Shown one piece after another: positions 23,161 through 35,318 of a stretch of DNA of 62,812 bases. The notes beneath the pieces are model-generated. The model worked only from the letters and a program-made list of their open reading frames with translations. It did no database searches and had not been told where the DNA came from. Location of the stretch: contig JAEPRB010000232.1 in NCBI GenBank assembly GCA_016758965.1, positions 1-62,812 of the forward strand. Direction: 5' to 3'. Within the stretch, counting starts at the first letter, position 1, and each line of letters starts with the position of its first letter. A program made the translations under genes and the position numbers. The DNA comes from Circinella minor (lineage: Eukaryota > Mucoromycota > Mucoromycetes > Mucorales > Lichtheimiaceae).

Positions 23161-24721
23161 TATGACATTACCCTCATTTAAATAGGATTGAACAATTTCA
23201 TATACCCGCTCATTATTAGACTTTATAGTTTTTATTGCAGCTCCTTTTCAGGCCTTCGTTCGGCGCTCTTGAAAGAGAATATACGAGTTTCAACCGGGAT
23301 TTTTGAAACAAACGGCAGAAAAAGTAGTAGTAGTAAACAGGGTCATTTTAAAAGCGGACTTAACCTGAATGTAGTGAATGGATATTGTTTTTTGTCAACG
23401 TCATTTGTGTTTTTAGGGGATTAAATCGAAGACCAAAAGTGGAAACTAAATCTAGTCTCGTGACAAGTTATAGAGGAAAACCGCTAATATAGTTTAATTT
23501 GTACTACTTACCATGTTCATTATAAATTATAAAATTATATATTACATAAACACAATTTTCGATTAGCTCTTAATTATAACTATTTGTGTAGTTCATTTTG
23601 AAATCAATTATAGACTATGTAACCTGCATCCTCCTCCTGTCAACATATGCAGAATAGATCAAGAACACTTGTTTTGAACTTTTATAAAACTATATAGCAA
23701 GCTTGAAAATGTGTAATGTGTGATATAAAAATTTAACTTTATAATAAAAAGATATTTGTGTTATGACTAATAATAATAGTAATAAGATGGATGATGGTTT
23801 GATATCTTATCAGCAACCATTGCTGATCTAAATGTGGCGGCGCAAATTTGTTACCAAAAAAACTGGTCTTCTCCATCGTGCATCTGCAAGCCATTTTTTG
23901 TTGTTTGTCCATAAAATGACGTCAGAATTAAAAAAAAGAATAGGTTTGAACATGTAATCTGGTTATGGAAATGACCAGTATTCATAAAACTACTAAGACT
24001 CGTCAATTCATCCGTGACCATAATTATATACCACGTTTCTTGGCACCATATATAACTCCATTTTTAAATTCCCATCAGAGAGTGCTGGGGGCAAATACAT
24101 ATAAAGTGAGGTATGATACACAGGACCCTACTTTGAGGAAACCTCCTCCAGATCTTGGTCACCTGCATTGAAGAAGTACCTAAATTAGTCACTACTGAAA
24201 AATATAAAAATTACATTCGTTATTCGAGAAGTACGTACTTCAATAAGTGTATTAATATCGAGCGAGAATATAATTGTATAGTAATGTATAATATATATTT
24301 ATAATGTATACATTTTTCTTTTAAAATGAGTTATATTGAATGATGGAAAAAATTACACTGATTCAACGAAGTTTGTATTAATCTCTTAAGAATTTCACTA
24401 AAATAATATTTTCATTGTACAAATATAACCGCCTTAAGATCTGGTTTTGATGGTGAACAACGTCGATCTGTGTAACCATCCCGAAATTTCAAACATGTAC
24501 AACATCTGGAAACGTGGATATTAAGTGAAGTTTCACATGGATTAAAAAATAAACAGATGGTTATTTCTTTTCTTGTATGTTATTTGTTGACTGTGTTAGA
24601 ATACACTTTTTTATATACAATATCCATATACATTTAAACAGATCAAAGAAAAAAGTTTCTTCTTTTCAGAACATGGCCACACTTGATCAAAGACTATTTT
24701 GAAACATCTTAATACAGTAAT

Positions 24722-24757
<36 letters not shown>

Positions 24758-27700
24758 ACTGAAGTTAAATGAATAAAGTAGATTACACACGGATTGATCC
24801 CATACATAATCGTTATTCTATTTATTAATTATAACCCTATAATAAAAAAACAACAGGCAGAAATACTAGCTGTTACTTTTATGTACGTACAATGGGTGTG
24901 CGTGATGACATCATGTTGTACACTATACCATAATTCAGCACGTTATTATACAAAGGTAACGAAGGTTACAAATTTATGATACTGTGTATTAAAAAAAAAG
25001 GATATATAGTCGTTTTATATTTCCGCGCTTAGAAATGAAAAGATTCATTTCTTTTTGAGAAAGATACCGTATGAGTACTTTTTTTTTACTAGTTCCTTTT
25101 TATTTTTATTTTATTTATCTAGCTTTCTTACTTATGTCTATAGATTATATTATATAATATTTCGATGGAATGTGTTTCAAAGAACACCTGTTAAAATAAA
25201 GTTGTCATTCAAAAGTGAATTTTCAAATAATTCTCAAATGGAGTATCATAAATCAGAAAGTCCGCATTCATATTATTTATTCAATATCCTGTGAAGTTGC
25301 TAAATTATCACACTCCTTGACTTGTTACGTACAACAAGTATATTTGGTAAACTAAAAAATGAATACCTCACAACATATGCAACTTGTATCAAACAAAAAC
25401 AACTATGAAAGCATAGAGTAGGCAACTTTACAAAACATAAAAGTATACAAATCTAAATGTATAATAGTTACGTATCAAAGCATTTTGACACTATGCTCTT
25501 TCTTTTAGCTTATAGAAAACCAGAGTCCATACGTCCAATATTCATATAACATAAAATTCTTTTTCATATTAAATAATTGGTATTCAGCGGTAGTAAAAAG
25601 TGTAAAGAGATGTATCAGAAATCAATAAAAACTACTAGTTACGTACAATTTACGAAAGATCCAGATGAATAAATTTAATTCTCGACCTTCTATACCAGAA
25701 TGAACTCTTTAATATGTCTTTCTTCACCAACTATTATCAAAATAAAAAATAAATCAACACGCACTTTCATCACAGGTAGATCATTACTGTTTCTTGACAA
25801 TTATTCGTAACGTAATGAACATTATAACATTTTTATATAGAACACCGTGTAAATGATGCTGCCGCGGCTATTTGTTTATCACAGTTATCCTAGCCTTACC
25901 TCAATTTTTGATTTGATGTTGTTATTGTCTTGCGTATGTGAATATAATAAAGTTGTAATAATATCATCAATTCTTCTCCTCCTCCCTCCCCCCCAAAAAA
26001 AAAAAAAATTCTTTCACCAAACTAAGAACATTGTCCGGTGATGAATTATATAAAGGATGATAATAGGTAATTTCACTCCTTTTTCTGATATTATTGCTGA
26101 CCATTTTATTTATAATTTCCTGATTGAATGAGAAATATCTATAATAAAAAGTTTTATTTTTATGTGCTTTTTCTAAAAAAAAATAAAATAAACAGGAGAC
26201 CCTTATTTTTTTTGTCTCTTTGAGATGCATGAACCAGTTTATCATGCAAGTTATTTTTTTATTAGCCACTGTAAAACGTTTTCGTTCTTTACTTAAAATT
26301 GTTTAATAATTCGAGTCGTATGCTACCACTTTTTTCTTTTTCCTTACAAATATGTTTTATAATAATAATAATAATTTCTATATTTAATTTTACATAACGC
26401 TTAGCAAATATTGTGGTTCACTACAAGTGCTGCTAATTTAGATTCATTATTTGAGAGCAATAAACAAGAAAAATAAAGTATAGTTTATATGGAACAAGAG
26501 CAAGTAGTAATTAGTATAGGAGCTTATTAGAAAAAGAAATAGGAGGCCTTTAGATAAGATCTGATTGAAGAACTCGTTCAATCAAAGGAATTATTTAGTT
26601 ACGCGCGAAATATATTAATAACGTTATTATTATGGTAAATTTAAATTCAATGTATCTGTGTATTTTCTGTATTTCATCATTTAAAATGATATATACACCC
26701 CCGTTTCTTTTGCTCCTTGAAATTTTTTTACTTTAACGACATTATCTCAGTTTCCTTGCCAGCAGGCTGAAAACACGATCTGTACATTTTCAAAAATGTG
26801 GTAGCACAACGCAACGTTACATGATCGACATTGATATTGATTGACACCTTTCAAAAGAAGAATACTCTTATTATACCGATTTATTTAGTTCGACTTGTTC
26901 TTCTTCCAAGGGACTTGAGTTACTCCCCACATTTCTCTATTCACTCCCTCGTTCCTCCGAAATTAGATACTTGTAGACGGAAAGACTTTTTTTTTGTATA
27001 TATCGTTATTACATACATAAAATCAAGCGAAAAAAAAATGATATAACGAAAGCAAAATGGCGGTAGCTATGCATATATTTCTCAGCCACGTCTGTATTAA
27101 ATTTGTCGTTACTATAGAAAAAGGTGTCTCTTTTTCAGCAACTAAACATTAAACATTAAGCGGATAACGGGAAACCTTTTCCGCATCAAAAGAAAACGTT
27201 ACAAGTATAAAAAATTGAACCATCTGGAAAGCATATAATTTCTTTACACAGTTGGATGAAATACAATCCTTCAACAATGTAATTTATTTACCATTGTGGC
27301 CTTTATTTTTCATTTTAGAAAATACAACAATTTTTTTTTATTGTTTTTTTTTTTTTTTTTTTTTTTTTTGCTACTATCACAAAAAATACTTCGTTTTGAA
27401 ATCAGAACCAAAAAAAAGTCGAGGAGTTATACTCTTAAGGGGAATTGAATTTGAAAAAAAGCAAATGAACTGTTTATTCTTTTGTAATTCATAGTGAGGA
27501 TGATGTGCAAAGATTTCGGAGAACAAAAGCGCGTCATCATCGTTTACATGCGGTTTGCGCATCATTTGGCGGAATTGTTAACGTTATAAGATCTTCTCTC
27601 CCTCAACCATCACAACTTCCCCCCCCCCATTCGATCAAAAAGAAATCGATCTATATTTCTCGATTCAGCACCATTTTTGTACTACTGCTTAACCAAAAAA

Positions 27701-29884
27701 AAATATATTTCATCATAAATTGTAATGATCATTGTCATAATGTGGTAAAAATAATAGAATGATATTTGGGATTGAAAAAAAAAAAAAACTTCAAAACGCA
27801 CAGATGATTTTATTTACAGACAAATAAAGTCAGTATTTATACGCCGATATATACATATAGCCCATTCCGCATATACGAAAGCTCTCTATAACATGATTTG
27901 CTTTCTTGGTACTTGCTCAATTACTTTCTCCAGGAATGAGCAACCAGTTTTTTTTTTAAAAAAATTTGGATTTTATAACAATAACGGGTTAGAATAATAA
28001 TAAAACAATAACAATAATAAGGACCTGCGTGTAAAGTGGTCTGTAATGATTTTTCTTAATAACATTGTTAGGGTACACGTGATGATAGACATAGTGAGCG
28101 GCAGTGGTGCAACCATATGGAAAGTCGGGCTATCCAATCACAGTTCCCTTTCCGGCACCAAGGAAATTGTGTCAAGAATATATAAAAAAAACGGAAGAAC
28201 GTGATACTATAGTTTCATGGGCTACAAAACGTTTTATTTATCAAAGAAGACGAAGAGGGATGAGAAATCGCAAAAGTGAAAAGAAGACCCTAACAAAATA
28301 TAAACATCCTATCTCTAGTTGAACCATAATAAGATCTAGACAAAATAAAGAGATTATGTCACGACCCGTGAGGCAACTTTATTAAATTAAGCTTTTTTTT
28401 ATTTTTATAATGAAAGATTGATGTTTTGCACAACCAAATTTTATGCTGCGTTACCATGTTGTTGACCTTATGTATGATTTTCAGATTTTCAGTACACTTG
28501 AAAGGAATGATTATCATGATGATCCTATTTTTTGTTTTTTTTGTTTGTTTGTTATAAAGAAATATATTACATTAAGCATTTTTTCTATTTAATTGTATGA
28601 AAGTCTCATTATGGATTAATATGTAGAGTAATAAACATGGAAAGGGAATAAGAAAAAAAAAACTATTAAAACATTTATGTACAGGTGTATATGTGGTCAT
28701 AATACTGGCTGCTCGATTTGTTATACTGCTTAAAATATAAATAATATTTTAAAGAGCTAGATCATCAAATAAATAAACAAGTATCCCTTTTTTTTTTTGT
28801 TTACACAAATGGTTGTGCAGTTCACAGAGACTTGCTGTGACTGAATTGAATTGTGCTGCAGTATGCACAGACCTTCCTGCATATTCTCGTTTATAATTCA
28901 ATACTGCCGAGAACAAAAAAAACTGTTATTTAATCATTAATAAAAAGAAAAAAAAAACAGAATACTAAATTATTTTATGTTACAGCCTTGCTGCATCATT
29001 GCGCACGATCTATAATAAGTTCGGTGGTTTATTTGAGAAAGGCAGGTAGAAGAGCGAATACGTAAAGGGAATAAAAACCCTTGACACTAAAAACGCCCTT
29101 TTTCTAGAGTAAACTTACTTTATTTGATGGATTATCCACAGCCCTTTTTTTGTGGAGTGCCCACTGTTACCCAAGAATAATAGCGTTTGTACAGGATAAC
29201 TCGGCCTTTAAATGGTCAAATAATTGATGGAAACACAGATCGTTGTATGTGATCGAGCGTGCGTGCGTACGTGCTTGTATGTATACATAATTTATCGTTG
29301 GCGCGTGCGAGAATAATCATTATTCAAAGTGGGACAACAAGCTAAAACTTCATTTTTTTCCATAGAAGTTTAACAAGATCGTCAGTAATTGTTCACATTT
29401 TGGGAACATTACAAGTGCACCATTATATCCAAAATCGATTGTTAATTCAACCCCCCCCCTTACGGATCTGTATATAAATATAAATCACACCCACAGAAAA
29501 CCTTTTTAGGTGTTTTCTCCAACCTTTTTTTCACTTTATTTATTTTTAAGCAACTTTTTTTAAAGAAAAAAAAGCTTTTTTTTTTCCTAAGCTCTTCTTC
29601 TTTTCTTTTCTTTTTGGAGTTCTTTACTCGCATATTCTATTATTTATACTATATCATATTATAACATACATACATATATATATACTAACAGTTGCATTCC
29701 CCGTCAGAACTTTACCCCTTTTTTATTTTTTATTATACTTTTTTTAAGCAAAAAGAGCTAAATATTGTGTGCTTCTTTTTTTTTTTTTTTGCTTTGAATC
29801 TATATACAACATTTACTTTACTTTTTATCTGTCATTTTTACTTTCTTGTATTTTTCATTTTCAAGTGCTATTTTTATTATTATT
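23161..29884. other. 6.7-kb gene-poor AT-rich region
   Basis: I see no gene with recognisable domains. Short frames at 23188-23424, 23965-24171 (68 codons, starting MEMTSIHKTTKTR) and 28104-28322 (no ATG) are unsupported. Long homopolymers occur: a T-run at about 24722-24752 and another at about 27340-27369. The final about 400 bp (29450-29880) are pyrimidine-rich with TATATATATA at about 29673 and are probably the promoter and 5' UTR of the bHLH gene. Confidence 0.5.
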
Positions 29885-31605
29885 ATGCCTTCGCAACGAT
29901 TCAAAACCATAAGCAGCGGTAGATCTGCTAGAAATACTTCGAATAACTTTTTGAGTTTTACCACTGGTGGTCCATCCTATCATCATTATGGTAACGTACT
30001 TTTTTAATGCTCTGCATTTCATTATCGACTGAACAAAAAATAAAAAGTGTGATAGTGTATAAGATTTAAACCTATATATGATATTGACAATATATATAAA
30101 TTAGGAAATGTATATTCTTCATCTGATATGGCACATGTGGAAGACAGGTAAAAAAAAAAAAGTGTATTGTATAATATATCTGTTATATACACAGACTCTA
30201 TAATCAGTAATAACTAACCAAGGGACATGAAAATTATTTAATAGTGCAAGCGACCTTGCTCATGTTGATAAACGTTCTGCCCATAATGCTCTTGAGCGTC
30301 AACGACGTGAAAACCTCAATTCAAAATTTCAACAATTAGCTCTTGCTTTACCATCATTACATACAGTACGACGACCTAGCAAAACTGTCATAGTTAGCAA
30401 ATCTCTTGAATTTGGTAAATATTAAATACTATTGAAGAGATATTATTGTTTTTATAAGAAAAATACAAGAAATAACACAGGTCAATTTCTTTGTTTCTTC
30501 CTTTTGCAAAAATTATCACATATAGTCTCGTCCTCTGTTAATAGGGAAACAAAATTCCAAAGTCAAATTGAACATCTAAGACGCGAAAACGAGCGACTTC
30601 GAGATCAGGCATCGAGAACTAAACATCAAAAACAGCAACGTCAGCAACAGAACTTAAATGGTGGTGATAGTACTATTGCTGTAGGTGGCACTATTTCCTC
30701 TTCCTCGTCATCGGCTCCATCATTACTCGAACAACATCAACGAGAGCAACAACAACAACCAATGTATTTGTCACCCGGATTATTATTATCGAATTCTTCC
30801 GTTCCCCTTGAACAACAAGTTGCCATGGGAAGTGCTACTAACACCGCAGCAACAGCAGCTACATATAACGAAAGCTCTAGCAAAAATAGTGTAGAAATTC
30901 AGTTGTCACCATCATCATCACCTACTCAGGTAAAGATTCAAAATTCTACTGTCACAACAACACCTGGTAATACGACTGTCGATAAAAAATCATTGCCAGC
31001 GACCAACAACAAGGGTGCGTCTCCTAAACGCAAAGTTTTTGAAGTTTTTGAAAACAATAACAAAGAAGTAATAAAACGTGAAAAGACGTCACCAGATCAA
31101 GAGAATGACACATTGACATTGTCATCAAACGAAAATCAAAAGATGCGACAGAATTCGACATCGTCATTAGATGCAAGCTTCATGCTAATGACCACGACAA
31201 CTGGTGCAGCACCGCCACTAGACCAAAGTGCTTGTGCTGTTGTTAATACTTTCCTTAATCCACAACAACAACAACAACAACAACAAGAGCAGTCAACAAT
31301 GAAAGCACAAAGACGTCGTCATTCCTCTACAAAACAACAAAAATCAGTTATTCCAGTTTTTCATAATCCGCAGCAGCAAGCCGCTATTGCGTTCTTCCAT
31401 CAACAACAAAACTATCAGCAACATCAGCATGCAATGATACGAACAGGTAGTGGTAACAGCGGTGATATAACGCCACCAGAAAGTTTCATGATGGATCCTC
31501 ACCAACATTCTAATTACTATGATCATCAACAGCAACAACAACAGTTTATAATGAATATGTCTGCCGTTGCTACTGGAGGCACACCTCAATTTCTAGATGC
31601 CCCCC

Positions 31606-31636
<31 letters not shown>

Positions 31637-31946
31637 TCCTGCTTCTACTTTACTGGTCAATAGTGAAAACTATGTAATTCCTCCACGATCAAATTCAATG
31701 GTCGACATGAGATATGCTAATCCTCCAACAGCAGTACCAAATACAACAACATCTGCACCAGTGTACAGTATGCAAGATACTAATAGTATGTCAATTGCTG
31801 CAGCTGCAGCTGCGGCTGCCACAGCGGTCAACATGTCAACATCGGTTTCTGTTCAACAATACCCACTCATGGATATACCATCAATGTATCCTCCACCTTA
31901 TTTTCAACATGATCCAAATAATGGTAAAAGAAAATTAATTGATTGA
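29885..31946 (+). CDS. bHLH-leucine zipper transcription factor
   Basis: Four exons (29885-29990, 30105-30147, 30245-30414, 30526-31946) join to 579 aa. The DNA-binding region is KRSAHNALERQRRENLNSKF (about residues 56-75), with the H..ER..R contacts of E-box binding proteins. A loop and second helix follow (RRPSKTVIVSKSLEFV), then a leucine-zipper-like helix (RETKFQSQIEHLRRENERLR) that crosses the last intron. The long C-terminal part is rich in Gln, His, Asn, Ser and Ala runs (HHHHHQQQQQ, an AAAAAAAAAT-type tract), typical of fungal activation or low-complexity regions. It would act in the nucleus as a dimer on CANNTG sites. Target genes are not predictable from the sequence, and an exact ortholog is not recognised. 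Confidence 0.9.
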
Positions 31947-34373
31947 ATTTTTATATTACGTATTGAATTATTTTGTTAAAAAAAACCCCTGTCTTTTATT
32001 TTTAACTTTTTCATCTTTAGATTACAATAATATGTTCAATTGGTTATAACAGTTTGTTCCATATACACTTTACAAAAAAAAAAAAAAAAAAAAAAAAACG
32101 AATAACAACAATGCACTGAGATACCAACTTTGTTCTTTAAAAACAATTATTATTATTACTATTATTATAGCCGCTTATTATTCATTCAACAAGCAAGGAC
32201 CCTTTATTTTGAATCCTGTCTATTGTTGCATGTCAACAACAACTAAAGGATTGTATATGAATCGAAGAACGATATTTTTTATTTTACTTTTTCACACCAA
32301 AAAAAAAAAAAAAAAAAAAATAACTTTACAAAAAAATAACTTTTCTTAATTACACTTTTCTTTTATGCTTGTAGCTTTTTTTTTCTTTCATTTACAAACA
32401 CTTGTACTGTATTCGCACTTTTTTTTCTTTTATATTTTGCACTGGATGTAGTCTTTTTTGTATTTTCACTTTTATCAATTCCCCGTCCCCCCCCCCTTTT
32501 TATTTTTTCCCTTTTACCAGGTCTCCCTCCTTTCCCCCTTTTCACTTTCTGTTTTATTACGCCGACATTGTATATAACAACAGTCGTAGATTTTATTTTT
32601 CTTGTGTAAGCTTTTTTCATTTCCTTTTTTTTATGATTTTCTTCTTCTACTTGTTCATTTCTTTATCGTTGTTACCATTATTATAATTATTACGTATTTC
32701 ATTAACAAAATTATTTTGTTTATGAAAGTTACATTATGAAATAATAAAAAGCGTTGCATACTATATAACAAAAATCAACAATAGAAAAATTACAAACTTT
32801 CTAAACTAGTAAATAAAAATGTGTTGAAAAAGAGAAAAAGTTATTATAGTAACAATTATAGAAATTTTTTTTTTTGGGGGGTTACTCTCTTATTATTACT
32901 GCGTGCACGATGATCATTTAACTGCTGTACTTACGGACAAAAGAAATATGATATATATGGTGGCGAAATAAAAATAAACACGAGTTCCGTTAGTATACAC
33001 AATAAGAACCGATCATCACTTGAAAAATTCTTAATTCCTTGAATGTTACTTTCTTCTTTTTTTTTACTTTACTTTTTGTACATGTAGATCTTTTATTACT
33101 TTGTATAATATCCATGTCGTAAGGTTGGGCGCAAGTAATGCTTATGTAGAGAAAATTAAGTGATAACAATAATGGAATTAATTTTTTAGGCAATTAAAAT
33201 TAAATTGTAAGTACGTACGTATTAAGGCTATAAAAAGAAATAATCACGGTAGCTAGTATCTACTAAAAGGAACAATATATACAGTAGTTTCTCTTATTAT
33301 CGGAATCTAAAATGACAAATGGAAAGTACATGTTGTTTTTATCAAGAACTAGCATTCTTTCTTTATTGGGAAGTAAGTCATTAATGCTTCTTTTAGAATA
33401 TACTTATAACATCAAAAAATCATAATAATAAAAAATTAAAACACTACATATAGCACACCACAATTTATATTATCATCAGCTTTATATGGAAATAAAAAAT
33501 CAGGTCAGAATTATTTCGATGATATTTTTTGTAATCCCACTTTTGTTCTTGATCAGCTAATGTTTTGAATCCAATTATTAATTATTTTTTTCTTGTTGAA
33601 TAGGGCTACTGCTGGTAATAAATCTAACACCATTAATTTGAACACCTTTAAAACAGTATTATCGATCATCAATATATTGTTATTGCACTACTTTAACTAA
33701 TTTCAATACTTTTGAACAATACGTATTGGTAAATTCAACCCCGCCTTTCCCCCTTCTTTTGGCCAAGATTAAGATAAGTATTTTTTTTAACAGACTTCTT
33801 GTATGAAATCATTCCTTAAAAATTCGTTACGTAACTAGTAATAATTCTGCTTTAAGTTGTAACTTATGTATGGAAAATAAGTCGGAAGCATGTTGCCTAG
33901 TAGCACTAAATTTATTTTCACAAATGTGTTCTTGCTGTTAATTTTTTTTTATCAAAATTATGCAAATTTGTTACTATCTTTTCCCCCAAATTCTTCAACA
34001 TACTCAATATCATAGTATTATATTGCTTCTTGTTTTAACCAACTAAAAATCTTAACTTCTATTAATACTCTAGCGAGCATCCTATCTTACCACATCCAAT
34101 GCTATGATGGAGTGTCATGAGTCTTTTTTAGAAAAGGAAATACGTACTGCTATTTTTTGCATAAATGTTTGCGTGACACAAAATATATTTTCTGTTTTTT
34201 TTTTTTTTCTATGGTATAAGTGATGATATACCACTATCACCAACAATGCCCTCTACCTGAAAGTTTTAAATTAAGCAGATATAAATATCTTTATTTATGT
34301 TCTGGTTCGAGAGGATCTAGATCACATGTTGATATGTTTTGTTTGAACAATTTGTTGACTTAAAAGTTTTATA
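31947..34373. other. Gene-poor region with long A/T homopolymers
   Basis: No gene is apparent. A-runs of 20 or more lie at about 32073-32098 and 32299-32320, and a pyrimidine-rich patch spans about 32340-32680. The remainder is AT-rich without structure I can support. Confidence 0.45.
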
Positions 34374-34541
34374 CAGTAAAACCCCGTTTTTTTGCACACA
34401 CACACACCCTCTTTTTGCACACCTTTGGGCCAAAATCCCACTCTAATTTTACTATGTTTTCGACCCCACTTTTTACACACCCTCGGTTCTTGCACTACAT
34501 TCAAGCCAAATCCCACCTGTGCAAAAAACGGGGTTCAACTG
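34374..34541. mobile_element. 168-bp MITE with TA target duplication
   Basis: The element begins CAGTAAAACCCCGTTTTTTT followed by GCACA and ends TGTGCAAAAAACGGGGTTCA followed by ACTG. These are imperfect terminal inverted repeats of about 25 bp. It is bracketed by TA on both sides (34372-34373 and 34542-34543). TA duplication and CAGT termini are the hallmarks of Tc1/mariner-pogo superfamily elements. The interior repeats the theme: CCAAAATCCCAC on one side and CCAAATCCCAC on the other, and TTTTTGCACAC versus TTTTTACACAC. There is no coding capacity, so mobility would need a transposase supplied elsewhere. Confidence 0.8.
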
Positions 34542-34543
34542 TA

Positions 34544-35318
34544 CATTTTTATATTAAGAAATGATTTCTAGAAGAAGTAATATTTTTTAACATAGAATAA
34601 TATTACAGTGTTTGGATAAACAGTCCTTAAAAGGTATAAATAGTTTACACCACAACTAGAACAACAGCTTTTCTCTTTAACTCGTGGTAGTAATTCATTT
34701 TTATGTCTTCTTATTATAGGTAATCATGATGTTTCAAATTGTGCTGCAAATTTTCTTTTCTTCAAAGAAAGAACAATGGAAGATGGATATATTTTTAAAC
34801 CATTTAACATATAAATCATTGTATATATTACAAAAACTCAACATCAACATTTGTCTCAAATATATGACAAACAACTATAAACAACGGAAAAAGAAAGAAA
34901 AAACTGGACTATAATAATCATGTAAAATGTTTTTTATAACAAATTAATTGAGAAAGAAGTCGTATACAAAATGGATTTAAAAAAAAAGGGAAGGGGGGTA
35001 TGAACACAGGCATATAGGAGAAGAAATTTGTGGTTATTTGATAAAAGTAAATATAATAATACTAATAATGATAATAATAATATATAAGTGTGAAAAAGTT
35101 AATAAAAGGAAAGGAAAATTGATGGAAAAAGAACATATAAAAAAAAATCAAGTTTGTTACTTGATTGAATTTGTTTGAAGAAAAAGAAAAGAAAAGAGAA
35201 TAAAACAATATTGAAAACAAAAGAAGTACAAGGGGGGGGGAAGAAAAATAATAATATAATAGTCAAAAAAGAGATAAAGAAAAGATTTTGCTTTGTTTGT
35301 TTGTTAATTGGTAATAGT
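34544..35318. other. Non-coding A-rich stretch downstream of the coiled-coil gene
   Basis: There is one unsupported 62-codon frame at 34726. The sequence from about 34960 to 35300 is purine-rich with AAGG/GGGG tracts and is likely the 3' flank of the minus-strand coiled-coil gene. Confidence 0.35.

Noticed and set aside
23965..24171. 68-codon ORF beginning MEMTSIHKTTKTR
   Set aside because: It has an ATG and no low complexity but is short, isolated and matches no family I know, so coding is not supportable.
28104..28322. 72-codon frame rich in Arg/Lys (RRRRGMRNRKSEKK)
   Set aside because: It has no ATG and a stop three codons upstream; no splice acceptor or domain supports it.
34322..34516. 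Minus-strand 64-codon ORF (GFGLNVVQEPRVCKKWGRK)
   Set aside because: It lies almost wholly inside the MITE and reflects its internal repeats.
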